A stretch of DNA of 64,000 bases from Mesorhizobium sp. 131-2-1 (lineage in GTDB: Bacteria > Pseudomonadota > Alphaproteobacteria > Rhizobiales > Rhizobiaceae). The notes beneath the pieces are model-generated. The model saw only the letters and a list, made by a program, of their open reading frames with translations, did not search any database and was not told where the DNA came from. A program made the position numbers and the translations under genes. How positions within the stretch are numbered: position 1 is the stretch's first letter; the number at the start of each line of letters is the position of its first letter. The stretch spans positions 2,604,501-2,668,500 of the forward strand of contig NZ_AP023247.1 in assembly GCF_016756535.1 (NCBI RefSeq), in the 5' to 3' direction. Shown in pieces: positions 33,791 through 42,353 of the stretch.

Positions 33791-34348
33791 GTGATCGAAA
33801 AGGCAGGACCGCCGGCGACCGGGGCACGGACACACGACGCCCGACCGGCGCCCGCCATCGTGGTGATGGGGGTTGCCGGCTGCGGCAAGTCGGCGGTCGG
33901 CGAGGCGCTGGCGGCAACGCTGGGAGCGGTGTTCGTCGAGGGCGACCGGCTGCATCCGCCCGAGAATGTAGCGCGCATGGCAAGCGGTGAGCCGCTCACC
34001 GACGAATTGCGCGCCGGCTGGCTCGATGCCATCGGCCGGCGCATCGCGGCCTCGATCGCCGATGGGCAACGCGTCGTCGCCGCCTGCTCGGCGCTGAAGC
34101 GCGGCTACCGGGAGCGATTGCGCGGCTTTTGTCCGGATCTGCGCTTCGTCTATCTGGAAATCGATCCGGAAACCGCCAGGCGCCGTGTCGGCAGCCGCAA
34201 GGGACATTTCATGCCGGCAAGCCTGGTCGACAGCCAGTTCGCCACGCTCGAAGCGCCAACGGCGGATGAGCATGCCTGGACCGTGGACGGCACCGGCGGG
34301 ATCGCCGACATCGTCGCCACGATCCTTGGAGAGCTCAGGACCTCATGA
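33791..34348 (+). CDS. gntK: Gluconokinase (GntK family)
   Basis: 185 residues, usual for thermoresistant-type gluconokinases, which phosphorylate gluconate to 6-phosphogluconate. The P-loop GVAGCGKS is at 27-34, and the diagnostic block EGDRLHPPENVARMASGEPLTDELRAGWL follows; KRGYRERLR and KGHFMPASLVDSQFATLE are also family hallmarks. Start is GTG at 33791; a TTG at 33785 that overlaps the permease stop is equally possible. Its place as the last gene of the ABC operon suggests that the importer brings in gluconate or a sugar turned into gluconate. Its stop overlaps the convergent acyltransferase stop. Confidence 0.92.
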   Translation: MIEKAGPPATGARTHDARPAPAIVVMGVAGCGKSAVGEALAATLGAVFVEGDRLHPPENVARMASGEPLTDELRAGWLDAIGRRIAASIADGQRVVAACSALKRGYRERLRGFCPDLRFVYLEIDPETARRRVGSRKGHFMPASLVDSQFATLEAPTADEHAWTVDGTGGIADIVATILGELRTS

Positions 34349-35491
34349 GGATGCGTCGGCGCCGGCGTCCGTCGTGTCGCCCGACCGCTCGGTGAACCTC
34401 TCGGCGCCTGCCCACACCATCATCTGCTCCGGGTGCGATTTCATCGCCTCCAGGAGGCGATCGCGCTTGAGCAGGATGTAGCGGGCCTGCACCTCCAGGT
34501 TCTTCGCCGCCATGTCCCTTGTCGCGCCGGTTGCCGGCTTTGCCGCCGACACCAGTTCGGGACTGATAACCGCGTGGTATTCGCGAAAGGGCACGGTCTC
34601 GAAGGTCGACATGGCAAACAGCGCCGTTCCGCCTCGCGCGGCGAAGTTTGCCGGAGCCGAGGCCAGCTGGGTCCAGCCGCTTTCCCCCATGTCGACTTCG
34701 GTGAATGTCGTGCCGGCGTGGGTGGTGTTGGTCATCAGGACGATGCCGTTTTCCCTCAGCATGCGCTGCATGCGCACTGTCACCTGGTAGGCGTCGCCGC
34801 GCTCGAAGATGACCCGGCTTTTCAGGAAACGGTTCTCCACCGCGATCAGCGGCCGGTTCAGGAAGCGCAGGCCGAACTCCGTGTCCGAAAAGCCGTGAAA
34901 GTTGACGCTGACCTGATGCGTATCGAGGCCGGCCTCATGCAAGGCTCGCTTGCCGACGATGGTCTGGGCGGTGAACTGATCGCACCAGATGATGGCGCCG
35001 CGGCCGCGCCGCAGCGCCGCGCGCAGGCCTTCGAGCCCCTCCAGCCGGATTTCCGGCGACCAGCCATGGCCGGTAATGTGCGCGGCAAGCAGCAATTGCC
35101 GGCGATGGACCGCGGCAAGCAACCCCTTGAACAGCGTTTCCGCGTCGACGCGATCGCCAAAGACGGCACGGACCGACGCGGCATAGCGTGGAAAATCCTT
35201 GCGGAGATGGCGTTTCAGCCGAAGCTTCGAGCTCCAGGCGCAGATTGGCGCCCAACTGGCGAGCGGCAACGTCGCGGCGACCACCAGAAGGAAGGCGAGC
35301 AGCAGGCTTTCGCGAAGATCGCGGTTCGAGAAGCGGCGCAGCTTGGCGGGCCTGACCAGCCTGCGACTGAAGAAGCGGACCGCTTCGCCGCGCTCCGGCA
35401 CCGGCACGTCGGCGATGATCTCGGTGTGGTAAATGGCGGACGATGTCGCGCGGTCGGCCCTGCGGGATTTTCCGAACCACGGCAGCCTCAT
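34343..35491 (-). CDS. Predicted lysophospholipid/lipid A-type acyltransferase-like membrane protein
   Basis: 382 residues. After a basic N-terminus, a hydrophobic segment lies at about residues 65-88 (SLLLAFLLVVAATLPLASW), followed by a soluble part with a pattern like LpxL/HtrB-type acyltransferases (GRGAIIWCDQFTAQTIVGKRAL; an HGFSDTE stretch in the place of the HX4D/E motif; LREN-GIVLMTN). The match is loose and the catalytic motif is not canonical, so function is uncertain. It is alone on the minus strand, and its stop codon overlaps that of gluconokinase (shared TCATGA). Confidence 0.5.
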   Translation of the reverse strand: MRLPWFGKSRRADRATSSAIYHTEIIADVPVPERGEAVRFFSRRLVRPAKLRRFSNRDLRESLLLAFLLVVAATLPLASWAPICAWSSKLRLKRHLRKDFPRYAASVRAVFGDRVDAETLFKGLLAAVHRRQLLLAAHITGHGWSPEIRLEGLEGLRAALRRGRGAIIWCDQFTAQTIVGKRALHEAGLDTHQVSVNFHGFSDTEFGLRFLNRPLIAVENRFLKSRVIFERGDAYQVTVRMQRMLRENGIVLMTNTTHAGTTFTEVDMGESGWTQLASAPANFAARGGTALFAMSTFETVPFREYHAVISPELVSAAKPATGATRDMAAKNLEVQARYILLKRDRLLEAMKSHPEQMMVWAGAERFTERSGDTTDAGADASS

Positions 35492-35628
35492 CGGATCGGT
35501 GTCCCGCCTGTTCCTGGTTGCGTCCGAAAGGCCGCTCTACTGCGTCCATTGCCGCGGCGCAATCGGATAGAGGCACTGACCACCCCGACGGGCGGCACAG
35601 GTCCAGATGCGGAACGTCAGGTCCGAGC

Positions 35629-36078
35629 TTAGATCTGCGAGGTCAGCTCGACGGGGAAATCGTCATTGTCGGCGTCGCGCATGGCGGCGAGGCTGCGGTT
35701 GTCCAGCACCTCGGCAATCGCCTGGCGCACTTCCAGCATCATGTGCCGGACCTGGCAGGTCGCCTCGTCGCAATCCTCACAGCGCTGGTATTGCGAACGG
35801 CTGGCGCAAGGGATCGGCGCCAGAGGCCCGTCGAGGACGCGCACGACGTGGCCGATCTTGATCTCTGAGGCTGGACGGGCAAGGCGATAGCCCCCTTCCT
35901 TGCCCTTGCGACTCTGGACAAAACCGGCATTGCGCAACTCGCCCAGGATGGCGTCGAGGAATTTCTTCGGGATGTTGTTGGCGACGGCGATGTCGTTGAC
36001 GAATGCAAGCTGGCCGGCCGGCAGGCCGGAAAGATGCACGAGGGCCTTGAGGCCGTATTTGCCTTTTTTGGTGAGCAT
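35629..36078 (-). CDS. Rrf2-family transcriptional regulator with four cysteines
   Basis: 149 residues. The N-terminal winged helix (MLTKKGKYGLKALVHL; IPKKFLDAILGELRNAGFVQSRKGKEGGYRLARP) is that of Rrf2/IscR/CymR proteins. Four cysteines at 91, 100, 103 and 108 form a likely Fe-S or redox sensor. It lies downstream of the sulfate importer on the same strand but past a terminator, so it has its own promoter. An inverted repeat CCTAA-N5-TTAGG lies 109 bp upstream. The context suggests sulfur or cysteine control. Confidence 0.9.
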   Translation of the reverse strand: MLTKKGKYGLKALVHLSGLPAGQLAFVNDIAVANNIPKKFLDAILGELRNAGFVQSRKGKEGGYRLARPASEIKIGHVVRVLDGPLAPIPCASRSQYQRCEDCDEATCQVRHMMLEVRQAIAEVLDNRSLAAMRDADNDDFPVELTSQI

Positions 36079-36186
36079 GCCCGATTCAGTTCATGAAAAC
36101 CCCAACCGCCCGCATCTGGCGGTTGTTTGTGTGCAAATCATGACGTCTCGGGTCGCGCATTGCAGTTTCGCGCAAAACAAGTCGCC

Positions 36187-36201
36187 CCTAAGCAGGTTAG
36201 G
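36187..36201. promoter_or_regulatory. Inverted repeat CCTAA-N5-TTAGG upstream of the Rrf2 gene
   Basis: A perfect 5+5 inverted repeat (CCTAAGCAGGTTAGG) in the 201-bp space between the terminator and the Rrf2 start. It could be an autoregulatory Rrf2 site; the assignment is inference. Confidence 0.4.
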
Positions 36202-36279
36202 CACAAACACGTTGATTCTTTGTAACGTTTCTCACAGATGACGCCGGGATTTGTTGGGAACGGGCGGTGCGAAACGAAA

Positions 36280-36302
36280 AAAGCCGGCACAAAGCCGGCT
36301 TT
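36280..36302 (-). terminator. Rho-independent terminator of the sulfate operon
   Basis: A 9-bp stem AAAGCCGGC/GCCGGCTTT with a 5-base loop. Read on the minus strand, the stem is followed by a T-run (GCCGGCTTTTTTCG). It is 38 bp after the stop of the second sulfate binding-protein gene. Confidence 0.85.
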
Positions 36303-36339
36303 CGTTCAAGCACAAGAACAGTACTTTGAAGCACAACCG

Positions 36340-37326
36340 TCAGCGGTTGCCATAGGCCTGGTCGAGCAGGCCGCCGGCGGCGAAATGCTCGGCCTGCACC
36401 TTGGCCCAGCCGCCGAAGACCTCGTCCACCGTCAGCAGGCGGACCTGCGGGAACTGGTCCTTGTACTTTGCCGCGACCGCCGCGTCGCGGACACGGTTGC
36501 CGTTGCGGGCGAGGATGTCCTGGCCTTCGGGCGTGTAGAGGAAATCGAGATAGGTCTTGGCGAGATCGCGCGTGCCATGCTCGTCGGCGACCTTGTCGAC
36601 GATGGCGACGGGAAACTCAGCCAGCAGGCTGACCGAGGGGGTGACCTGCTCGAACTTGTCGTCGCCATACTCCTTGCGGATGCCGCGCGTCTCGGACTCG
36701 AAGGTGATCAGCACGTCGCCGATCTCGCGCTGCACGAAGGTGGTGGTGGCGGCGCGGCCGCCGGTGTCGAAGATCGGCACGTTGTTGAACAGTTTGGTGA
36801 TGAACTCCTTCACCTTGGCGTCGTCGCCCTTGAAGGCCTCCTTGGCGTAAGCGGTGGCGGCTAGATAGGTGTAGCGCGCATTGCCCGATGTCTTCGGGTT
36901 GGGGAAGATCACCTGCACGTCATCGCGCACCAGGTCGCTCCAGTCCTTGATGTGCTTGGGGTTGCCGGCGCGCACCAGGAAGGACGGCAGCGAATAGAAG
37001 GGCGAGGCGTTGTCGGGAAAGTCCTTCTGCCAGTCGGCGGAGACGAGACCCTTCTTGACCAGGAAATCGACATCGGTGACCTGGTTGAAGGTGACGACAT
37101 CGGCGGCGAGACCTTCGGCGATGGCGCGCGCCTGGGCGGAAGTTCCGGCATGCGACTGGTCGATCGTCACGCCCGGGTGTTCGGCGATGAAGGTCTTGTT
37201 GACCTCGGCGAACAGCTCGCGGCCGACGTCGTAGGACGCGTTCAGCAATCTGTCGGCCGACCAGGCCTCGGTGGATGCAAGGAAGAGTGTGGCCAGCACC
37301 GCCGCGCCGAGCAAAAATCGCTTCAT
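36340..37326 (-). CDS. Sulfate/thiosulfate ABC transporter substrate-binding protein (copy A, distal)
   Basis: 328 residues with a Sec signal peptide (cleavage after AWSA, about residue 24). The mature start RLLNASYDVGRELFAEVNK and the blocks DQSHAGTSAQARAI, PNPKTSGNARYTYLAA and GNRVRD are typical of Sbp/CysP proteins. It is the last gene of the sulfate operon, 148 bp after cysA, with its own good ribosome binding site (AAGGAG). A different Sbp-like protein is encoded at the operon start, so the same permease may be served by two binding proteins. Confidence 0.92.
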   Translation of the reverse strand: MKRFLLGAAVLATLFLASTEAWSADRLLNASYDVGRELFAEVNKTFIAEHPGVTIDQSHAGTSAQARAIAEGLAADVVTFNQVTDVDFLVKKGLVSADWQKDFPDNASPFYSLPSFLVRAGNPKHIKDWSDLVRDDVQVIFPNPKTSGNARYTYLAATAYAKEAFKGDDAKVKEFITKLFNNVPIFDTGGRAATTTFVQREIGDVLITFESETRGIRKEYGDDKFEQVTPSVSLLAEFPVAIVDKVADEHGTRDLAKTYLDFLYTPEGQDILARNGNRVRDAAVAAKYKDQFPQVRLLTVDEVFGGWAKVQAEHFAAGGLLDQAYGNR

Positions 37327-37422
37327 GAAACTGGCTCCTTGAGAATTGCAACGAGGGCGCACGATAGTCGGGCGGGCCCGATCGTGACGAGACATGCGGG
37401 CCGGGGCAAGTAGGCCGTCCTC

Positions 37423-37463
37423 AGAAAATCAATCGCTGCAACAAACGCTTGTTAGGATTTTCT
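37423..37463. promoter_or_regulatory. Nested inverted repeat between cysA and the distal binding-protein gene
   Basis: Outer arms AGAAAATC (37423-37430) and GATTTTCT (37456-37463), inner arms AACAA (37440-37444) and TTGTT (37449-37453). It could be a regulator site for a separate promoter of the distal binding-protein gene, or a weak 3' hairpin of cysA. Confidence 0.35.
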
Positions 37464-37474
37464 TCTAGGCTGAT

Positions 37475-38533
37475 TCAGCTGGCCTTTGCGGGCTCAGATG
37501 CCGGGAAAAGCTTCCAGCGTCGCGGCCTGAACGCCACCCGGCTCTTCTGCGCCGCCGGATGGTCGACGGGCAGCTCGACCTCAACCCGCTGGCGCTCGCC
37601 GCCGACTTCGAGCTCGACCCGCCTGGTGCCGGCGACGCGGCGGCTGGCCGCGACCGTGCCGGCGATGCAGCCGCTGCAGCCGTCAAGGAGCTCGACGTCA
37701 TGTGGGCGGAAATAGAGCAGCGCGTCGCCCGAGGCCACGTTCGGGGCGGACAGGCCGATCGGCCGGTCGGCGATCCAGACTTCGCCGCTCTCGACCTTGA
37801 CCGGCAGCGAACTCGATTCACCGATGAAACTGTAGACAAAGGGCGAGTTCGGCGTGTCGTAGATCTCATCGGCGGAACCGACCTGCTCGATGCGGCCCTG
37901 GCTCATCACCACGACGCGATCGGCAAGCTCGAGCGCCTCTTCCTGGTCGTGGGTGACGAAGACGGTGGTGTGGCCGGTGCGATCGTGGATCTCGCGCAGC
38001 CAGCGGCGAAGCTCCCGCCGCACCTGAGCGTCGAGCGCGCCGAACGGCTCGTCGAGCAACAGCACCTTCGGCTCGATCGCCATGGCGCGGGCCAGCGCCA
38101 CGCGCTGGCGCTGGCCGCCGGAAAGCTGCGCCGGGTAGCGCTTCTCCAGGCCCGATAGCTGGACGAGGTCGAGAAGCTCGGAGGCGCGGCGGCGGATCTC
38201 CTGCGCCGGCGGCCGTGCCGGGCCGTGCCGGACCTTGAGGCCGAAGCCGATATTGTCGGCGACCGTCATGTGGCGGAACAGCGCGTAATGCTGGAAGACG
38301 AAGCCGACATTGCGCTCCTGGATCGACTTCTGCGAGGCGTCCTCGTCCCCGAAGAAGATCGTGCCCTTGGTCGGCCGTTCCAGCCCGGCAATCAGCCGCA
38401 GAAGCGTCGTCTTGCCGGAGCCGGACGGCCCGAGCAGCGCGATCAGCTCGCCCGACTTGATGTCGAGCGAGACGTCGTGGAGGGCCGGAAACCGCTCAAA
38501 CTCCTTGCGCACGTTGGCAACGCGAACTTCCAT
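37475..38533 (-). CDS. cysA: Sulfate/thiosulfate ABC transporter ATP-binding protein
   Basis: 352 residues. Walker A GPSGSGKTT, signature LSGGQRQRVALARA, Walker B VLLLDEPFGALD and switch THDQEEAL are intact, followed by the C-terminal TOBE-type domain (LPVKVESGEVWIADRP; LYFRPHDVEL). The neighbouring CysT- and CysW-type permeases and Sbp-type binding proteins identify the system. It follows cysW by 13 bp. Confidence 0.93.
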   Translation of the reverse strand: MEVRVANVRKEFERFPALHDVSLDIKSGELIALLGPSGSGKTTLLRLIAGLERPTKGTIFFGDEDASQKSIQERNVGFVFQHYALFRHMTVADNIGFGLKVRHGPARPPAQEIRRRASELLDLVQLSGLEKRYPAQLSGGQRQRVALARAMAIEPKVLLLDEPFGALDAQVRRELRRWLREIHDRTGHTTVFVTHDQEEALELADRVVVMSQGRIEQVGSADEIYDTPNSPFVYSFIGESSSLPVKVESGEVWIADRPIGLSAPNVASGDALLYFRPHDVELLDGCSGCIAGTVAASRRVAGTRRVELEVGGERQRVEVELPVDHPAAQKSRVAFRPRRWKLFPASEPAKAS

Positions 38534-38546
38534 GAACCAGCCCTTT

Positions 38547-39431
38547 TCAGTGTCCGCGCGTCGCGGCGATCTCGGCGCCGTAGCGCATCTCGAGAAGTGT
38601 TTTCAAGACCAACGTAACCAGCGCGAGACCGGCAAGCAGCGAAGCGACGGCGAAGGCGCCGACCGCATTGTACTCATTGTAGAGGATTTCGACATGCAGC
38701 GGCATGGTGTTGGTAAGGCCGCGTATGTGCCCCGACACCACCGACACCGCGCCGAACTCGCCCATGGCGCGGGCGTTGCAGAGCAGAACGCCGTAGAGCA
38801 GCCCCCATTTGATGTTGGGCAGCGTCACATACCAGAAGGTCTGCCAGCCATTGGCGCCGAGCGAAAGTGCTGCCTCCTCGTCGCCATTGCCCTGTTCCTG
38901 CATCAGCGGGATCAGCTCGCGGGCGACGAAGGGGAAGGTGACGAAGACGGTGGCGAGCACGATGCCCGGCACTGCGAAGAGGATGACGACGCCATGCGCC
39001 TTCAGCCATTCGCCGAGCACGCCTTGAGCGCCGAACAGCAGCACGTAGACCAGGCCTGAAATCACCGGCGAGACCGAGAAGGGCAGGTCGATGAGCGTGG
39101 TCAGGAAAGCCTTGCCCTTGAACTCGAACTTGGCGATGGCCCAGGCGGCGGAAATGCCGAAGACGAGATTGAGCGGCACCGAGATCGCGGCCACCAGCAG
39201 CGTCAGGCGGATCGCCGAGCGCGTGTCGGAACTGGCCAGCGCCTCCGTGTAGGCACCGAGGCCCTTCGCCAGCGCCTCGTGGAAGACGACGATCAGCGGC
39301 AGGAGCAGGAAGACGGCGAGGAAAGCGAAGGCCACAGCCATCGCCACGATGCGCACCGGGCGGCTTTCGGTGACCGCGGCCGACTGGCTTTCGTGGTGCG
39401 GCTCATAGGATTTGATTTCGGGGTCAGCCAT
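38547..39431 (-). CDS. cysW: Sulfate/thiosulfate ABC transporter permease CysW
   Basis: 294 residues with about six hydrophobic segments. The EAA loop is seen as [55 protein letters not shown] is a highly conserved CysW block. It overlaps cysT by eight bases at its start, so translation is coupled. It pairs with CysT to form the channel. Confidence 0.94.
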   Translation of the reverse strand: MADPEIKSYEPHHESQSAAVTESRPVRIVAMAVAFAFLAVFLLLPLIVVFHEALAKGLGAYTEALASSDTRSAIRLTLLVAAISVPLNLVFGISAAWAIAKFEFKGKAFLTTLIDLPFSVSPVISGLVYVLLFGAQGVLGEWLKAHGVVILFAVPGIVLATVFVTFPFVARELIPLMQEQGNGDEEAALSLGANGWQTFWYVTLPNIKWGLLYGVLLCNARAMGEFGAVSVVSGHIRGLTNTMPLHVEILYNEYNAVGAFAVASLLAGLALVTLVLKTLLEMRYGAEIAATRGH

Positions 39432-40275
39432 AGCGTTTGCGGCTCCATGACTGCGCCAGGTTGACGACCAGCAACATCAGGAAGGACAGCCCCAGCATGA
39501 TCGCCGCAATCGCGGTGGCGGCGGGATAGTTGTACTCCTCCAGCCGGATGATGATCAGAAGCGGCGCGATCTCCGACTTGAACGGCAGGTTGCCGGCGAT
39601 GAAGATGACCGAGCCGTATTCGCCGACGCCGCGCGCGAAGGCGAGCGAGAAGCCGGTGATGATCGCCGGCGCGAGTCCCGGGAAGAGGATGCGGGTGATG
39701 ATCTGGAAGCGGCTGGCGCCAAGCGTGGCGGCCGCCTCCTCGACCTCCTTGTCGAGCTCTTCCATGATTGGCTGAACGGTACGCACGACGAAGGGCAGGC
39801 CGATGAACACCAGCGCGATGACGATGCCGAGTGGCGTGTAGGCGACCTTGATGCCGAGCGGCATCAGCAGTTTGCCGATCCAGCCGTTCGGGGCGTAGAG
39901 CGTGGTCAACGCTATGCCGGCAACGGCGGTCGGCAGCGCGAAGGGCAGGTCGACCATGGCATCGACGATGCGACGGCCGGGAAAGCGGTAGCGCACCAGC
40001 ACCCAGGCGACGATCGTGCCGAAGACGACGTTGACGCAGGCGGCGAGAAAGGCGGTGCCAAAGCTGATCCTGAGCGCATTGAGCGTGCGGCGGTCGGCGG
40101 CGATCGCCCAGAAATCGGTCCAGCCGAGCGCGGCCGAGCGCCAGACCAGCCCGGAAAGCGGGATGAGGATGATGAGCGTGAGGTAGGCAAGCGAGAAGCC
40201 GAGCGTCAGTCCGAAACCCGGAATGACACTCGGCTGCTTGAATCGCCACCCCGCCTGCGCGGGTGCAGTGGTCAT
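39424..40275 (-). CDS. cysT: Sulfate/thiosulfate ABC transporter permease CysT (CysU)
   Basis: 283 residues with about six hydrophobic segments. The family blocks [27 protein letters not shown], the EAA loop [26 protein letters not shown] and [26 protein letters not shown] are all present. It follows the proximal binding-protein gene by 73 bp. Confidence 0.94.
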   Translation of the reverse strand: MTTAPAQAGWRFKQPSVIPGFGLTLGFSLAYLTLIILIPLSGLVWRSAALGWTDFWAIAADRRTLNALRISFGTAFLAACVNVVFGTIVAWVLVRYRFPGRRIVDAMVDLPFALPTAVAGIALTTLYAPNGWIGKLLMPLGIKVAYTPLGIVIALVFIGLPFVVRTVQPIMEELDKEVEEAAATLGASRFQIITRILFPGLAPAIITGFSLAFARGVGEYGSVIFIAGNLPFKSEIAPLLIIIRLEEYNYPAATAIAAIMLGLSFLMLLVVNLAQSWSRKRYG

Positions 40276-40348
40276 GGAATTCTGGTTCGTCCCTTCTTAT
40301 TCAGACCAGATTGCCGTCGGTGATGTCCCGGCCCGAGGCCGTCGCGCC

Positions 40349-41377
40349 TCACTGGGCCGGCTTATAGATCTGGTCGAATATACCACCGTCGCCGAAATGA
40401 TAAGGCTGTGCCTTCTTCCAGCCGCCGAAAAGCGGATCGTCGATGGTGATCAGCTTGATCGTCGGCAGCTTGGCGAGGTCCTCCGCGGGCACCAGATCGG
40501 GCTTCGCCGGCCGATAGTGGTTCTTGGCGATCAGCGTCTGACCCTCCTTGGAGTAGAGGTAGCCGAGATAGGCCTCGGCGACCTTGCGCGTGCCCTTGGC
40601 ATCGACATTGGCGTCGACCACCGCGACCGGCGGCTCGGCCAGGATCGAGGTCGGCGGATAGACGATGTCGAAATTGTCGGCACCGAATTCGTCGAGCGCC
40701 AGATAGGCCTCGTTTTCCCAGGCCAGCAGCACGTCGCCCAGGCCCTTTTGCGCGAAGGTCACGGTCGAGCCGCGCGCGCCGGTGTCGAGGACCGGAACGT
40801 GCGAATAGAGCTTGCCGATGAAGTCCTTGGTCTTGGCCTCGTCGCCGCCGTCGTTGGCGCTGGCATAGGCCCAGGCGGCGAGATAGTTCCACCGCGCGCC
40901 GCCGGAGGTCTTGGGGTTCGGCGTGATCACCTGGACATCTTCCTTGATCAGGTCGTTCCAGTCGTGGATGCCCTTCGGGTTGCCCTTTCGCACCAGGAAG
41001 ATGATGGTCGAGGTGTAGGGGGCCGAATTGTTCTCGAACTTGGTGCGCCAGTCCGGATTGATCTTCTTGGTCTTCGAGGCGATGGCGTTGATGTCGCCCT
41101 CGAGCGCCAGCGTCACCACATCGGCGTCGAGGCCGTCGATCACGGCGCGGGCCTGGGCGCCCGATCCACCATGCGATTGCTGGATGGTCACGGTCTCGCC
41201 GGTCTCGGCCTTCCAGTGCGCGGCGAAGGCCTCGTCATAGGCCTTGTAGAGCTCGCGGGTCGGGTCGTAGGACACGTTGAGAAGGGTGGTGTCGGCGAAC
41301 GCGAAACCGAGCGTGCCGAACTGGACAGATGTGGCGACCAGCGCGCCGAGCAGTTTCTTGAAATGAGGATTGGTCAT
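40349..41377 (-). CDS. Sulfate ABC transporter substrate-binding protein (copy B, proximal)
   Basis: 342 residues with a signal peptide (cleavage after FAFA, about residue 28). The mature start [22 protein letters not shown] and the blocks [31 protein letters not shown] and HYRPAKPDL are classic Sbp features. GGAGG five bases before the ATG sets the start. It heads the operon; an imperfect palindrome lies 29-43 bp upstream. It differs widely from copy A, so ligand preference (sulfate, thiosulfate, or other oxyanion) may differ. Confidence 0.93.
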   Translation of the reverse strand: MTNPHFKKLLGALVATSVQFGTLGFAFADTTLLNVSYDPTRELYKAYDEAFAAHWKAETGETVTIQQSHGGSGAQARAVIDGLDADVVTLALEGDINAIASKTKKINPDWRTKFENNSAPYTSTIIFLVRKGNPKGIHDWNDLIKEDVQVITPNPKTSGGARWNYLAAWAYASANDGGDEAKTKDFIGKLYSHVPVLDTGARGSTVTFAQKGLGDVLLAWENEAYLALDEFGADNFDIVYPPTSILAEPPVAVVDANVDAKGTRKVAEAYLGYLYSKEGQTLIAKNHYRPAKPDLVPAEDLAKLPTIKLITIDDPLFGGWKKAQPYHFGDGGIFDQIYKPAQ

Positions 41378-41405
41378 TTCCGCCTCCGTTGATGACGGCC
41401 GAACT

Positions 41406-41420
41406 CTACCGAATTGATAG
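41406..41420. promoter_or_regulatory. Imperfect palindrome CTACCGAATTGATAG upstream of the sulfate operon
   Basis: A 15-bp imperfect inverted repeat in the AT-rich leader 29 bp before the proximal sbp start, where a promoter is expected. A regulator such as the nearby Rrf2 protein could bind here, but spacing differs from the repeat at 36187, so this is tentative. The rest of the gap 41378-41612 shows no gene. Confidence 0.3.
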
Positions 41421-41612
41421 AATTTAGATGCATTCAATGTTGCCTTTTTTGCCTTGCCGGAGAAATTTTTCGCCGATGATCGGCATATTCAGGAAACGTC
41501 TTCCTCATATAGCCAATGCGGACCCCACGCCTGTCCGACGCCATCTAGAGACGGAGGGCGTCGTGGCAAGGTCCGGAGCGGCGGCTGATTTGCGTTGCGG
41601 GCGAGCCGCCCT

Positions 41613-42335
41613 CTATGGCGCGGTGACGGGGAAGTCGAAGCGCTGCTTCGGGAACGGCTCGTCCTTCAGCGTGAAATGCCACCATTCGCGGGCGTAGTTG
41701 CGGAAGCCGCCGGCGCGCATGGTCTCGACCAGTCGCTTGCGGTTCGCCGCGGCTTCGGCTGCGAGCGGGCGGTGGGCGGTTTCGCTGGCCGGGTCGAAGC
41801 AGTCGAAGCCGGTGCCGAAATCGAGCGTGTCGGTGCCGGCCGCGCCGCAGGCAGGGCGAGGGTCGGTCCCGCCGCCAGCGCGGCCAATGGCAAGATCGAC
41901 GGTCGAGCCGCGTGAATGTGTGGAGAGTTCGCCGACATAGCCCTTGGCGATCAGATCGCCGCGCGCGACATTCGGATACCATTGCGGGTCTGGTGGTCCG
42001 CCCTTTCTCGTCCATTCGCCCATGTCGGTAACGGCCCGCGCCGGGCGGTAGCAGTCGAAGACGACCAGGGTCAGCCCTTCGGTGGCAAGTGTCTTCTCGA
42101 CGCCGGCCAGGGCTTGTGCCGCTTGCCGGGTGAGGATGCAGATCGGCGCGTCATAGCCTTCGGCCTTGCGGTGCAGGAAATTCTCGACACCGGCATAGCG
42201 AATGTCCTGGCGGATCGAGGGGGCGACATCGGCAAGACGGACGAAGCCGGCGGGAAGGGGATCGGCGGAAGCAGGCTGAGCGGAAGCGAGAGCCTGCGCA
42301 AGGCAAAGTCCAATGCCCTGAATCGCTTGGCGCAT
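41613..42335 (-). CDS. D-alanyl-D-alanine dipeptidase (VanX/DdpX family)
   Basis: 240 residues with a signal-like N-terminus ending ASA at about residue 24, so probably periplasmic. The zinc-enzyme motif S-x-H-x6-D is seen in STHSRGSTVDLAIG, and the second metal/catalytic part is EWWHF near residue 217; the DCYRP Arg motif is also present. VanX enzymes cleave D-Ala-D-Ala. Here the gene lies 18 bp behind pbpC, so a role in recycling peptidoglycan peptides is more likely than antibiotic resistance. The ATG at 42335 is used; a TTG three codons earlier is possible. Confidence 0.9.
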   Translation of the reverse strand: MRQAIQGIGLCLAQALASAQPASADPLPAGFVRLADVAPSIRQDIRYAGVENFLHRKAEGYDAPICILTRQAAQALAGVEKTLATEGLTLVVFDCYRPARAVTDMGEWTRKGGPPDPQWYPNVARGDLIAKGYVGELSTHSRGSTVDLAIGRAGGGTDPRPACGAAGTDTLDFGTGFDCFDPASETAHRPLAAEAAANRKRLVETMRAGGFRNYAREWWHFTLKDEPFPKQRFDFPVTAP

Positions 42336-42353
42336 TCTATTCAATGGATGCTT

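Noticed and set aside
41613..42335. Vancomycin-resistance determinant
   Set aside because: VanX-family dipeptidases are widespread in Gram-negatives; no VanH, VanA or two-component genes are present.
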